A stretch of DNA of 64,000 bases, from NCBI GenBank assembly GCA_002794735.1, contig NBAZ01000044.1, forward strand, positions 17,643-81,642, written 5' to 3'. The translations under genes and the position numbers were made by a program. Every line of letters begins with the position of its first letter. The first letter of the stretch is position 1. The notes beneath the pieces are model-generated. The model did no database searches and had not been told where the DNA came from. It saw only the letters and a list, made by a program, of their open reading frames with translations. The stretch is from Pyrrhoderma lamaoense (lineage: Eukaryota > Basidiomycota > Agaricomycetes > Hymenochaetales > Hymenochaetaceae). Below are positions 1-8,642 of this stretch, in pieces.

Positions 1-739
1 TTCTGTGATTCAAGACCAGAGCCCGGACTGTACGAATGAAAGGGAGCGAGACGGCCTCATAGTACAAGACGAAGACCCTTATCTCAGATACTGTACTGGG
101 ATCTTGGAGGCCCTTCAAGACGTTCGCCTCCATATTATTAAGAGTGTGGTTCGACTTGAGGTTTCTCACGAACTCTATTAGTTCGATAAAAAGGTTTTTT
201 TGTTGGAAGACGACACAGGCGGCCTCAAGAAAGGAGGCATACTGTGTATTCGACACTTCAGGGAAAGGTGTCAAAGACCCGGTATGCATCTTCATATACC
301 AATTGTAGGTATTATGAAGTCCTTTTTTGTCATCCTTATTGTTAAATAGAGCCCCCATTAGGCTGAGGAGCTTAGCGGCCCCCCCGATAGATACGTCCTG
401 AGCCCTAGAAGAGGCTATAGTCTCGGGATCTAGCCCAGCCGTAGCCAATTCTATAACTACGGCGTTATCCTTGTTTGCTAGTGGTACCGGTGAGTCCTCT
501 TTTGTTTTCCAGACCTCCTGCATAGCTAAGTTGCCTCCTTTTACAGCATTTAGATCCTTATGCATACAGCAGCCAACCCAGACAAACAGGGAGTCCCTCC
601 CCCTTTCCTCATCGGTAAGTAGATCCATAGCCTCTTCAGCAAACGAACAGAACAGCCAGTCAGACCATTTTCTAGCAGATTCTTCTTCATCTTCTTCAGA
701 AACCGAGTCAAGACCCCCGCGCTCTCTAAGATAGATAGC
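1..739 (-). pseudogene. DDE-type transposase copy A, second segment (cut by Ty3-1, runs off window)
   Basis: Reading the minus strand from 739 down to 1 gives one open frame that continues the protein encoded at 17319-16021. It aligns residue for residue with copy B (20532-21240). Visible motifs are GCCMHKDLNAVKGG in the middle and NHTLNNMEANVLKGLQ near the end. A Cys-Cys-x-His signature and a late Glu are common in RNase-H-fold DDE transposases, and proteins with this set of motifs are abundant in Agaricomycetes; I am not sure of the superfamily name (KDZ-like is one possibility). The segment begins exactly at the ATAGC duplication of Ty3-1, so the gene is broken by that insertion. At the equivalent of copy B's TAG stop (21209) copy A has TAT (Tyr). 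The 3' end of the gene lies outside the window. Confidence 0.8.
735..739. repeat. Target-site duplication of Ty3-1, left copy
   Basis: ATAGC lies directly before the first base of the left LTR and again at 16021-16025 directly after the right LTR. Five-base duplications are normal for Ty3 integrases. Removing the element and one ATAGC restores the transposase reading frame. Confidence 0.92.
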
Positions 740-794
740 TGTTAGGATTTCCAAACTTTAGGCTTACCAATAACGATTATAAAGCGCTTACATC

Positions 795-1445
795 ATGTCT
801 AATGAAGAAGTCACACAAGGCTCATCAACTAGCCGGGACAGACCCCAAAACATATGCCGAACCTGTTATAGAACAATACAAGAAATGGAAGAGATATGTA
901 ATAATATGGCCATACGAATAACAAAGGCCTTAATCAAGAACCAGAAGGAAGATTGGCGGTATTACAATAATTATGAATGGTTTGATATGCATACAAACAA
1001 CTATCCATACGATACCACCCTGCATAACATAACAAGGGTACAGAACCACCTGTGGTTGGAAGAACCATTCAAAGGCATATACCCTGATCAACCTGAACTA
1101 CAGGTTCGCTCCGAAGCAATGCTAGATGCTAGAAACCATGGAGAACCAATCCTAGTAGCATCCTCAATATGTGTTATACTACACAAGCAAGCTTCAGATG
1201 AAATCAAGGAAGCAATTCGTAAATCTGTAATCAGAGCTACAGACGAAAGCTTTGCACTACAAGGACCAGGCATAATGACTATAGATGAACAGGAGACAAC
1301 TCACTTTGCAATGCGAATGCACACACTGTGGAGAGGAATGATACATGAAACATATAACAAAGCTCCTCGTCCAGGATTCGAGAGAGTAGATTGGATCACT
1401 CTTAACAGAGCTCAACCAGTAACACCTCCAGTAATACCACAGTGA
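795..1445 (+). CDS. ORF carried inside the Ty3-1 left LTR, unknown function
   Basis: The ATG at 795 lies 55 bases into the LTR and opens 216 codons beginning MSNEEVTQGSSTSRDRPQN. I do not recognise the family. A CRTC pair sits near residue 21, the middle is rich in Trp, Tyr and Asn, and the end is Pro-rich. There is no signal peptide or membrane segment. The frame ends in TGA (1443-1445) but stays open for another 56 codons to TAG at 1614-1616, continuing the Pro-rich tail, so the TGA may be a recent mutation of a roughly 272-residue protein. The copy in the right LTR (14607-15257) differs by one residue (Pro to Leu at about residue 97). Because it lies upstream of the LTR's own TATA box, it would need a different promoter, or readthrough from outside. 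Confidence 0.55.
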   Translation: MSNEEVTQGSSTSRDRPQNICRTCYRTIQEMEEICNNMAIRITKALIKNQKEDWRYYNNYEWFDMHTNNYPYDTTLHNITRVQNHLWLEEPFKGIYPDQPELQVRSEAMLDARNHGEPILVASSICVILHKQASDEIKEAIRKSVIRATDESFALQGPGIMTIDEQETTHFAMRMHTLWRGMIHETYNKAPRPGFERVDWITLNRAQPVTPPVIPQ

Positions 1446-1809
1446 GAAAGTCCTCCATTACCAGTCATGCCTCATAGGGAACGCCCTATACTACCACACA
1501 TCAATACTATTCTCCCAAGAGAGGAATGGGACAGAAACAATCCATCAGCCCATGCTAGAACAAGCATTGCGTCAGACCATCCACAGTTTGAATGGCGGAC
1601 TAGCCATTCCTCTTAGCAAGCCCGAGGCTGGGCTAAGAAGATATTCCCATGCTGGGAGTAGACGCGCCGGTCGAATAAATTCTCACGATACGAATACGGT
1701 AATTCACGAGTCAGGTGATTGTAATAATGGACGCGGCAACAGAAATAGTTATAAACAACATAACAAGCTTAGTGCTTTTGGATGAAGGACGAATTGGACA
1801 CTTTAACTA

Positions 1810-1914
1810 GTGCCACAAATTGCTGGAGATATGGATACAGGTGCCATAAACAGTGGTGCCACAATGGTGCCACACTAGGTGCCACATTGGTGCCACACTA
1901 AGTGCCACAAATTA
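1810..1914 (+). repeat. GTGCCAC direct repeats in the Ty3-1 LTR
   Basis: Seven copies of GTGCCA[C/T] lie within 105 bp, several in the larger form GGTGCCACA with alternating flanks. They sit 60-160 bp upstream of the TATA box, where enhancer repeats of an LTR promoter would be expected. The same array is at 15622-15726 in the right LTR. Confidence 0.75.
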
Positions 1915-1973
1915 AATATAATAATAGTATTTCTTGACGATTAAATGGGTAGTTAGTTCACATGTAGTAGATG

Positions 1974-1981
1974 TATATAAG
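1974..1981 (+). promoter_or_regulatory. Ty3-1 LTR TATA box
   Basis: TATATAAG, about 230 bp before the LTR end and directly after the GTGCCAC repeats. The copy in the right LTR is at 15786-15793. Confidence 0.6.
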
Positions 1982-2303
1982 GAGGTCAATTTTGACCAAG
2001 ATCTCCTCATTGAAATCAATCTTGTCACAAACCCAAAGACAGCTAATCTGTCTACATCTGATACATCACTATCATCTGTCAGTATATCTGGCCTACAAGT
2101 CGTTTCTGTTTTGAACACTGTGATATTAAGTACAAGGGCATCTTATATAATTACGCTTAGTCGTATTATCCCCTTGCTTATACAAGCAGATCAATACAGA
2201 TCCTAACATATTGATTTCAATCTTCTTTCTACTACCCCTCTGGAGCAGTAGCCCGATACCAGTCTTGGTTTAGGAAGAATATCATACTCCGGGCACTAGG
2301 TTT

Positions 2304-2930
2304 ATGGAACAAACTGTTTACCTCGCCATAACAATTGTTTCTACCTCACTCCTAGTTAACCACTTGGCGAACAAAGCTATCAAAGCTAAGCTTGACAAAG
2401 CAGAAGGTTCTTTTCATCGTATTAGGGAAACCATCACCGAAATCCTCCTAAGACATACCGAAACATTACGAACTGTTGCAGAGATTGACAGATACTTAGT
2501 CACTCTCACATCAAAGAATAATTTCTTGGAACAGAAACACACAAGAACGGAAAAGAAGACCGAAAGGGCGCATCAAATAATAAGGAATATCCAAGTACAG
2601 CTTTGTGATAGACGAGAACAAGAAAGGAAAATCGATTCCTATATCTCACAGAACTTCCAGAATCAGTCCGAGTTTCTAAAACTATTTAAACAGTTTTTAG
2701 AACTTTGTGTCTACGAAGACAACAGAAAGATCGAAGAATTCGCTCAACATCTAGCCAATCTACCCACAGAAGTAGTTGGAAACATTGGTCAAGAAATACC
2801 ATCTGATCCGATTACTCGCATCTCCAGCCCAGACTCAGGATATCAAGTAGATACCCCAGAAGCTCAGTTCACTACCACAGTAACCACTGAACCAGTTACT
2901 TATTACGACGAGTCTAGTGAAGAAAACTAA
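2304..2930 (+). CDS. Coiled-coil ORF between left LTR and gag
   Basis: 208 codons from ATG 2304, ending three bases before the gag ATG at 2934. The N-terminus has a short hydrophobic stretch (VYLAITIVSTSLLV, residues 5-18) that could anchor or insert in a membrane. Residues of about 28-150 are charged with heptad-like spacing, a likely coiled coil. The tail is Ser/Thr/Pro-rich. I do not recognise it. An ORF in this place is not part of the standard gag-pol layout. It could be an extra structural protein translated before gag, or the first part of a bicistronic gag. The close spacing suggests one transcript. Confidence 0.6.
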   Translation: MEQTVYLAITIVSTSLLVNHLANKAIKAKLDKAEGSFHRIRETITEILLRHTETLRTVAEIDRYLVTLTSKNNFLEQKHTRTEKKTERAHQIIRNIQVQLCDRREQERKIDSYISQNFQNQSEFLKLFKQFLELCVYEDNRKIEEFAQHLANLPTEVVGNIGQEIPSDPITRISSPDSGYQVDTPEAQFTTTVTTEPVTYYDESSEEN

Positions 2931-2933
2931 ACA

Positions 2934-3860
2934 ATGGCTGCTACATCTAAAGTTATTGCCAGGCTTGTTCCATACGATGGAAAGAAGAATGATGACCTTG
3001 CTAACTTCTTCTATCATGCAAGCCTTCGATTTAAAGCAGCAGGATTGGATACAGACGAAAAGAAAGTAGGATTTGTGCTACAGCACTTGCAGAAACCTGC
3101 ATCTTCTTGGGCACAACCTATAGTCGAAAAATGGACTGAAGATAAATTAATACAAGTATCAAATACAGCAAATGGAGTTACAACATGGGATGCAACATCT
3201 GGAGCATGGAAAGATTATAATGAATTCAAGACTTGGCTATGGGATAGATCTGGAAAAGCTGATAGAACTAAAGACGCAGAAGCCAAACTCGAAGCTATTA
3301 AACAAGGAAAGGGTAGTGTACACGACTACATAACCCTATTTGAAGATATAACTCTACAATTACCCTCTCATTACGTTGAACCTCTTCTTAGAAGAGTATT
3401 CATGAAGGGACTTCGAGAAAGTGTTAGAGTAACCTTGGAATCTTATAAAGATTCAAGTACTTGGACACTAAAAGAATGGAAGAAGAATGCGATTGACTTG
3501 GAAACGAACAAGAAGATTAATGCCCTACATTATACTGAATATACCCCTCAGAAGGCTATAAAGGAAATGCCTAAAGGATGGGGCGATCCAATGGATGTGG
3601 ATGCACAACGATATGCATTCAAGAAGAAGAAGGGTTGGATTAACAAAAGACACCAACGCCCGAAATCCCAATTTAAAGGGACTTGCAACAAGTGTGGCAA
3701 AACTGGCCACAAAGCTGCTCAATGCTTCGTGAAGAAGAAGAAACCCTTGGTGACCAAGGAGCAGCAATGGGATGATAACCTCTTTGGAGGTAGTAATGAT
3801 GATATGGATGAGGATGAGAGTGATAATGAGGATTTTCAACACCCCACTCTAGCAAACTAG
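2934..3860 (+). CDS. gag: Ty3-1 Gag
   Basis: 308 codons. Residues 1-210 form the capsid-like region typical of fungal Ty3 Gag (the segment AEAKLEAIKQGKGSVHDYI followed by FEDITLQLP matches the usual helix before the retrotrans_gag core). A zinc knuckle CNKCGKTGHKAAQC (CX2CX4HX4C) lies near residue 250, after a Lys-rich stretch, and would bind RNA during packaging. The tail is acidic. The pol frame is open from 3830, overlapping the last 30 bases of gag in the -1 frame, so pol is probably made by -1 frameshifting, but I see no classical slippery heptamer. Confidence 0.9.
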   Translation: MAATSKVIARLVPYDGKKNDDLANFFYHASLRFKAAGLDTDEKKVGFVLQHLQKPASSWAQPIVEKWTEDKLIQVSNTANGVTTWDATSGAWKDYNEFKTWLWDRSGKADRTKDAEAKLEAIKQGKGSVHDYITLFEDITLQLPSHYVEPLLRRVFMKGLRESVRVTLESYKDSSTWTLKEWKKNAIDLETNKKINALHYTEYTPQKAIKEMPKGWGDPMDVDAQRYAFKKKKGWINKRHQRPKSQFKGTCNKCGKTGHKAAQCFVKKKKPLVTKEQQWDDNLFGGSNDDMDEDESDNEDFQHPTLAN

Positions 3861-4606
3861 CTGCGCCTAGAAGTGGGAAGACTCGGTTAATAAATGATAA
3901 TTTATTTATGTATAGCTTGCCTGTTGTATCTGAGCAACCAAGAATAAAGGTTAAAGGATATCAAGGGCAGCTCGAAGTCGCAGCAGAGGCATTGATCGAT
4001 TCAGGATCAGTGTGCTCAACGATACATCCAGCTCTAGTCGAAGAGTTCGGAATAAACACTCAAAAACTCCCTCATCAACGAATCATCCAAAATGCTGATG
4101 GAACTGTTAATACCAGTGGTCCAATCAGAAGAGAAGTTAAAATGGCTATAAGCACTGGAATAGCTCCAAGAAAGCTACATACCTTTGCAGTAGTCAATAC
4201 AGGGCGAAATGAAATGATTTTAGGATTAGATTTCCTAAAACGGTATAACCCAATAATCGATTGGGTGGCCAAGACTATCAAAAGTCGCAAATGGCCTCGA
4301 TTTAAAGCCACAAGGCTTATCATAGCCCAACAGGAATATCAACCCATGGAACGGCTGAAGAAACAGCGAAAGAAAAAGAAAAAGAAAAAGTTGCAAGAAG
4401 AAGTTGGATATTATGAACTGATCCAACAAACCGGAAACAGGTACGCACCCTTAGCTAAAACACCTGAACAGGCAAAAGCTAGCCAAACAGGTAAAAGACC
4501 CCGAGGGCAAAGTGATTTAAGGAAATCACTCGAGTCCAGAAAGAGGACGAGACCAAGTCCTAAAAATGGGGATGTCAGTAATAAAAGCGAAAATCAATCT
4601 AAATGA
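3830..4606 (+). CDS. pol: Ty3-1 Pol: aspartic protease region
   Basis: The frame opens at 3830 inside gag; the first ATG is 3908 (232 codons from there). The protease active site is in EALIDSGSVCST (Asp-Ser-Gly, about residue 35 from the ATG), followed by the flap and an ILGLDFL segment typical of retropepsins of this family. The end is a Lys/Arg-rich linker. The frame closes at 4606, where the next frame has already opened at 4566, so protease and reverse transcriptase are now separated by a +1 change. Confidence 0.85.
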   Translation, partial: GFSTPHSSKLAAPRSGKTRLINDNLFMYSLPVVSEQPRIKVKGYQGQLEVAAEALIDSGSVCSTIHPALVEEFGINTQKLPHQRIIQNADGTVNTSGPIRREVKMAISTGIAPRKLHTFAVVNTGRNEMILGLDFLKRYNPIIDWVAKTIKSRKWPRFKATRLIIAQQEYQPMERLKKQRKKKKKKKLQEEVGYYELIQQTGNRYAPLAKTPEQAKASQTGKRPRGQSDLRKSLESRKRTRPSPKNGDVSNKSENQSK

Positions 4607-5840
4607 GGTTGATGCCACTTTACGAGATGTTAAGTTTCCTGATATAGAACAGGAACTTGAAATGGAATCACTGTCCAGACAGTTTTCACGAATGGTTACT
4701 AGATCACCTAGTGAAAAGGACTATGATGCTGATGCGCAGACATCAGGTCTGGAATCTAAACAAGATTCAGATACTGACATGGCTAGACATGATTTAGATC
4801 ATGATCTAGATTTTGAAGCCTTACAGATTAATCGCAATTGGATGCCTGATCAGAGTCGTTATAAAGAATACAAGAAGAGCCAACAGAAGCTCAGGAATCA
4901 GGCAATAAAGGCTGGAAGGGTTGCACAACGATATGCACAAGAAAAAGCTGCGTGCTTGGGGAGACTAGTAGATGGAATGGCACCAAGGAAAACCTTTGAG
5001 GAACTAGTCCCAAAACGACTCTGGAAATTCAAGGATAGATTTAGCGAAGAAGCTAGTAAAAGAATTCCAAAACATAGCAAGTATGATATGGAAATTAACC
5101 TTGAAGACGAATATGAAGAAGATCACAACAAGCTGCCAAAACCACAAAATCGATACAAGATTAGTCGAGACCATGCTAATGTTTTAGCGAATTGGGTCAA
5201 AGAAAATTTGGATAAAGGATGGATTAGAAAATCATTCTCTCGAGTAGCAGCAAGAGCCTTTGTGATTGGAAAGAAAGATGGAGGACATCGAATTGTATTG
5301 GACTATAGAGACATAAACAACTGCACGAAGCCAGATGTGTTTTCTATACCAATAATGAGCCAACTCACTGAAGATGTTGGCAAGGCTAAACACTTTACCA
5401 CCTTAGATATGCGTTCTGGTTATAACAATATCAGAATCAAGGAAGGAGACGAATGGAAAGCTGCATTTAAAACACCACAGGGTGTTTATGAACCCTTGGT
5501 TATGCAGTTCGGAACCATGAATTCACCTGCAGTATTCCAACGAGCTATGAATGATCTTTTTGAAGATCTAATCGGAAAAGGAGTCCTAGTCTATTTAGAT
5601 GATGTTATCATCTATACAAAGACTGAAGAAGAACATTGGCCTTTGGTAGAAGAAGTTTTACAACGAATGCGAAAAGCAGACTTCTATCTAAAGCCAGAGA
5701 AATGTTATTTCGATCAACCAAGAGTAGATTACCTTGGTTTTGTTATAACTAGAGAAGGACTTACAGTGGACCCGAGAAAATCAAAGGAATACAAGAATGG
5801 CCAGCACCAAAGACAAGAAGACAAGTCAAAAGCTTTTTAG
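4566..5840 (+). pseudogene. pol: Ty3-1 Pol: reverse transcriptase (frameshifted at end)
   Basis: 424 codons. After about 130 residues of linker comes the RT domain: KKDGGHRIVLDYRDIN, then TTLDMRSGYNNIRI with the first catalytic Asp, then VLVYLDDVIIY with the catalytic YLDD pair. The frame is lost near 5780 at VDPRK: the run GAGAAAATC has one A too few compared with the expected frame, and the downstream thumb and RNase H continue in another frame. Apart from this base the domain looks functional. Confidence 0.88.
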
Positions 5841-7048
5841 GGTTTACAAACTTCTACAGCAAGTTTGTTAAAGGATATGCAGGCATAGTCGAGCCTATAT
5901 CCAGTCTTCTAAAGAAGAAACTTCGATTTAAATGGGATCAAGGACGTCAGCAAGCATTTGAAGCTATAAAGAAAGCTTTCACATGTACTCCAGTCTTACA
6001 ACATCCTGACGATACCAAGCCATATATTATCGAAACTGATGCTTCCAAATATGCTACAGGAGCAGTAGTTCTTCAGAAAGGACCTGATAATGTCGAAAAA
6101 CCAGTAGCCTTTCTATCAAAGAAACTCACTCCTACAGAAGCAAGATGGCCAGTCTATGATAGGGAAATGTTGGCTATACTTCGAGCTCTTAAACAATGGA
6201 AACATCACCTTAATGGGAAAACCATAATCCGTACTGATCACCATAATCTCAAGTACTTTATGGAGGCCAATGAGTTGAATGATAGACAACTCCGATGGTA
6301 CGAAATCTTGCAACCATACAAGATTCAAATCGAATACAAGCCAGGTAAAAGTAACACTATACCTGATGCTTTATCCAGACGACCAGATTATGTCCCAGAA
6401 GGCGAAGAAAAGGAGCCCAAGAAAGTGATAGGAACTTTACTTCCTAAAAGTTTACTTATGGGCAAAGATATAACCAAAGAACTCGAAACAAAGGCTCAAC
6501 CCATAATGGTTAAAACTATGAATGCAATAGTTAACCAGGATCCTCTATTGAAAGAAATCGAAGATGCTTACCAGGATTCTAACTGGGAAGAAGAAAAGAC
6601 ACTGGCAGGAAACAAACATGCATGGACACAACGAAGTGATTACCATACTAATGGTAAAATTCACTATATAGGATCTCAAATTTGGATTCCACCAAATAAA
6701 GAACTTCGAAACAAGATCCTAAAACGAGTCCATGATGAATCTACAGCAGGACATCCAGGAATACATCGTACCTTAGTTAAACTACATCAAGAGTTTAAAT
6801 GGTGGAAAGATAAACAAGACGTTGAAGCATATGTCTCAACATGCGAAGTATGTCAAAGAATAAAGACACGAAGAGGGAAGATACAACCTCCTCTCCAACC
6901 AATGGAGATACCACAACAGCCATGGGAAATCCTTAGTTGTGATTTCATAATGCCTTTACCACAGACTCAAAGTGGAAAAGATGCGATTTTTGTTATACAG
7001 GATTACTTAACAAAGTGGTTCATTTTGTTGCTTGCAATAGCAACATAA
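5841..7048 (+). pseudogene. pol: Ty3-1 Pol: RT thumb, RNase H, integrase zinc domain
   Basis: The frame runs from about 5780 to 7048; the first ATG is only at 6167, but the protein clearly begins earlier (SFLGFTNFYSKFVKGYA at about 5830-5880). RNase H shows IIETDASKYATGAV with its catalytic Asp, and RTDHHNLKYF. The integrase zinc domain follows (HPGIHRTLVKLH, then CEVCQRIK; HHCC pattern), then the start of the catalytic core with ILSCDFIMPLP (first Asp). The frame is lost again near 7030, where one G is missing from AAGTGGTTCATT. Confidence 0.86.
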
Positions 7049-7494
7049 CTTCGGAACAAACCGCAAGTGTATTCTTAAAAACTATATTCCATCACTATGG
7101 AGCACCAAGAAAAATAGTCTCGGATAGAGGAACTCAGTTTACTAGTGCATATTTTCGGAGTATACTCCAAAAACTTGGAATAACACCGGGATTAAGCACA
7201 GCTTATCATCCTCAAATGGATGGCCAAACTGAGAGAACTAATAAAGTTCTAGAGGATTACTTAAAGGGATATACCAATACCCTTCAGGACGATTGGGATA
7301 CACATCTTAGCAATGCTATATTTGCTTATAATACGAGCTATCATTCGGCTATACAAATGGAGCCTTATAAAGCCTTATATGGTTTTATACCGAAGTTAAC
7401 TTGGTTAAACGAACCTGGGAACGTCCCAGCAGCGGATCATTTTGCTAACAGAGCAAAACAAGCGCAAATAGAAGCACAAAAGCATTACAAATAG
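7015..7494 (+). pseudogene. pol: Ty3-1 Pol: integrase catalytic core
   Basis: Continues the integrase core in a new frame: VSDRGTQFTSAYF carries the second Asp and YHPQMDGQTERTNK the catalytic Glu, normally spaced. The frame closes at 7494 (AAATAG). Downstream to 7560 the coding signal continues with another shift and an in-frame TAA, so the link to the chromodomain is also broken. Confidence 0.86.
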
Positions 7495-7563
7495 CACAAG
7501 AAGCTATGAAAGCATGGAAATAAAACCCGTGGAGATAAAGCCAACTTCGAAATCGGAGATAGG

Positions 7564-8061
7564 GTGTTGCTTAACAGCAAGAACCTTAATCTAAACATAC
7601 CATCCCGGAAACTTGGTTATCAGCATTTAAGACCCTTCACCATCATAGAAAAGATTGGCGAAGTTTCTTACAAATTGGAATTGCCACGAACCATGAGAAT
7701 ACACCCAGTATTTCATGAGTCCTTATTAAAACCATACAATAAGGATGATAACCCAAATAGAGAACAATTTGCTCATCCAGATCCGGAAGTTATAGATGGA
7801 GAACCAGAATATGAAGTAGAAGAAATAATAGATTTTGATACTGAGGAACATCCTAATCAGTACAAAGTCCGATGGAAGGGATATCAAGAAAATGATGATT
7901 CCTGGGAACCTATTTCAAATCTGGAAAATTCACCGGAGTTATTATGGCGATATCATACAGATAATAGCGATAAATCCATACCTGCTAAGGTTAGAAAATG
8001 GATACGAAATTGGAAAGTACTCCAAGGAGCTGCTATTATCTTGGGAGGAATGAATTATTAA
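7564..8061 (+). CDS. pol: Ty3-1 Pol: integrase C-terminus with chromodomain
   Basis: 165 codons. The first part is the GPF-like integrase tail (LGYQHLRPFTIIEKIGEVSYKLELP, in part), then HPVFHESLLKPY. Residues of about 80-140 are a chromodomain (YEVEEIIDF, YKVRWKGY, DSWEPISNLENSPELL), the module that directs chromoviruses to chosen chromatin. The hairpin array begins immediately after the stop. Confidence 0.88.
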   Translation: MLLNSKNLNLNIPSRKLGYQHLRPFTIIEKIGEVSYKLELPRTMRIHPVFHESLLKPYNKDDNPNREQFAHPDPEVIDGEPEYEVEEIIDFDTEEHPNQYKVRWKGYQENDDSWEPISNLENSPELLWRYHTDNSDKSIPAKVRKWIRNWKVLQGAAIILGGMNY

Positions 8062-8500
8062 ATTGATTCATGTTACGTCCGGAAAGACGTTAAAATACCA
8101 GTTATGGAATATTATTTATCTCATATACGTCCGGAATGACGTTAAACTAGCACACATGAGTCTTAATTGATTCATGTAACGTCCGAAAAGACGTTAAACT
8201 AAGCCATATGGATCATGTATTGATTCATATATGTCCGAAAAGACATAAAACTAACTCCATGGGATAATACTTATTCCATAAACATCTGAAAAGATGTAAA
8301 ACTAACCTAATAGGCCTAAGATGCTTATTACGTCCGAGAAGACTTAAAACTAATGGAATAAACCAATTAGGTTTATTATATCCGAAAAGATATCAAACTA
8401 GTAATATAACCTTATAGGGTTATAGTCCGAAATGACTAGAAACTAACTTGCCTCCTAAACTTAAAGGAGATGATTATAAGTCCGAAATGACTAGAATAAA
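8062..8500 (+). repeat. Array of nine regularly spaced RNA hairpins after pol
   Basis: Nine stem-loops of one design recur every 45-56 bases: 8075-8090, 8127-8142, 8177-8196, 8230-8247, 8282-8297, 8330-8345, 8378-8393, 8423-8438, 8479-8492. Each has a stem of about five pairs, a six-base loop close to CGAAAA, and then AAACTA. The stems change on both sides together: ACGTC/GACGT, ATGTC/GACAT, ACATC/GATGT, ATATC/GATAT, TAGTC/GACTA. Between them lie second hairpins, unrelated in sequence to each other: 8155-8176, 8206-8230, 8259-8279, 8308-8330, 8357-8377, 8405-8424, 8452-8469, several with G-T pairs that are allowed as G-U in RNA on the plus strand. There is no open frame. I know no named element like this. 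It may be a packaging, localisation or translation signal of the element's RNA. Confidence 0.8.
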
Positions 8501-8642
8501 CTATGTGGCATAATTTGCAGTTGCCACAAGGAAGTGGATTAAAGGAGTAAAACTGGAACTTATAGCATATAAAACTCCATCAAAGATAATCGAAGCAGAA
8601 GCATCAATCAAACCCTTGAACTCTATTCACAACTCTAACACG

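Larger units (their letters stand above)
740..2208 (+). repeat. Ty3-1 left (5') LTR
   Basis: 1469 bp with 8-bp inverted ends TGTTAGGA/TCCTAACA. It holds a 216-codon ORF (795-1445) in the U3 part, a run of GTGCCAC repeats (1810-1914) and a TATA box (1974-1981), so transcription should start near 2005, leaving about 200 bp of R/U5. Confidence 0.93.

Noticed and set aside
1552..1785. 77-codon ORF in the Ty3-1 LTR (also 15364-15597)
   Set aside because: It overlaps in another frame the open continuation of the 216-codon ORF and shows no protein-like features.
1912..2206. Short ORFs on both strands near the LTR TATA box
   Set aside because: They overlap each other and the promoter and R/U5 region, with no recognisable product.
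2209..2260. tRNA primer-binding site after the Ty3-1 left LTR
   Set aside because: No TGG directly after the LTR; a TGG-starting stretch near 2240 is too far away to accept without comparison.
3830..3860. Canonical -1 slippery heptamer for Ty3-1 gag-pol
   Set aside because: The pol frame opens here, but no X XXY YYZ heptamer fits the gag register; the mechanism is left open.
8062..8500. CRISPR array, suggested by about 50-bp periodicity
   Set aside because: The repeats are degenerate and share structure rather than sequence, spacers are not unique inserts, and the context is a fungal retrotransposon.
8062..8500. Hammerhead or other known self-cleaving ribozyme repeats (retrozyme-like)
   Set aside because: The CGAAA loops recall the hammerhead GAAA, but no CUGAUGA core or matching stem order is present in any unit.
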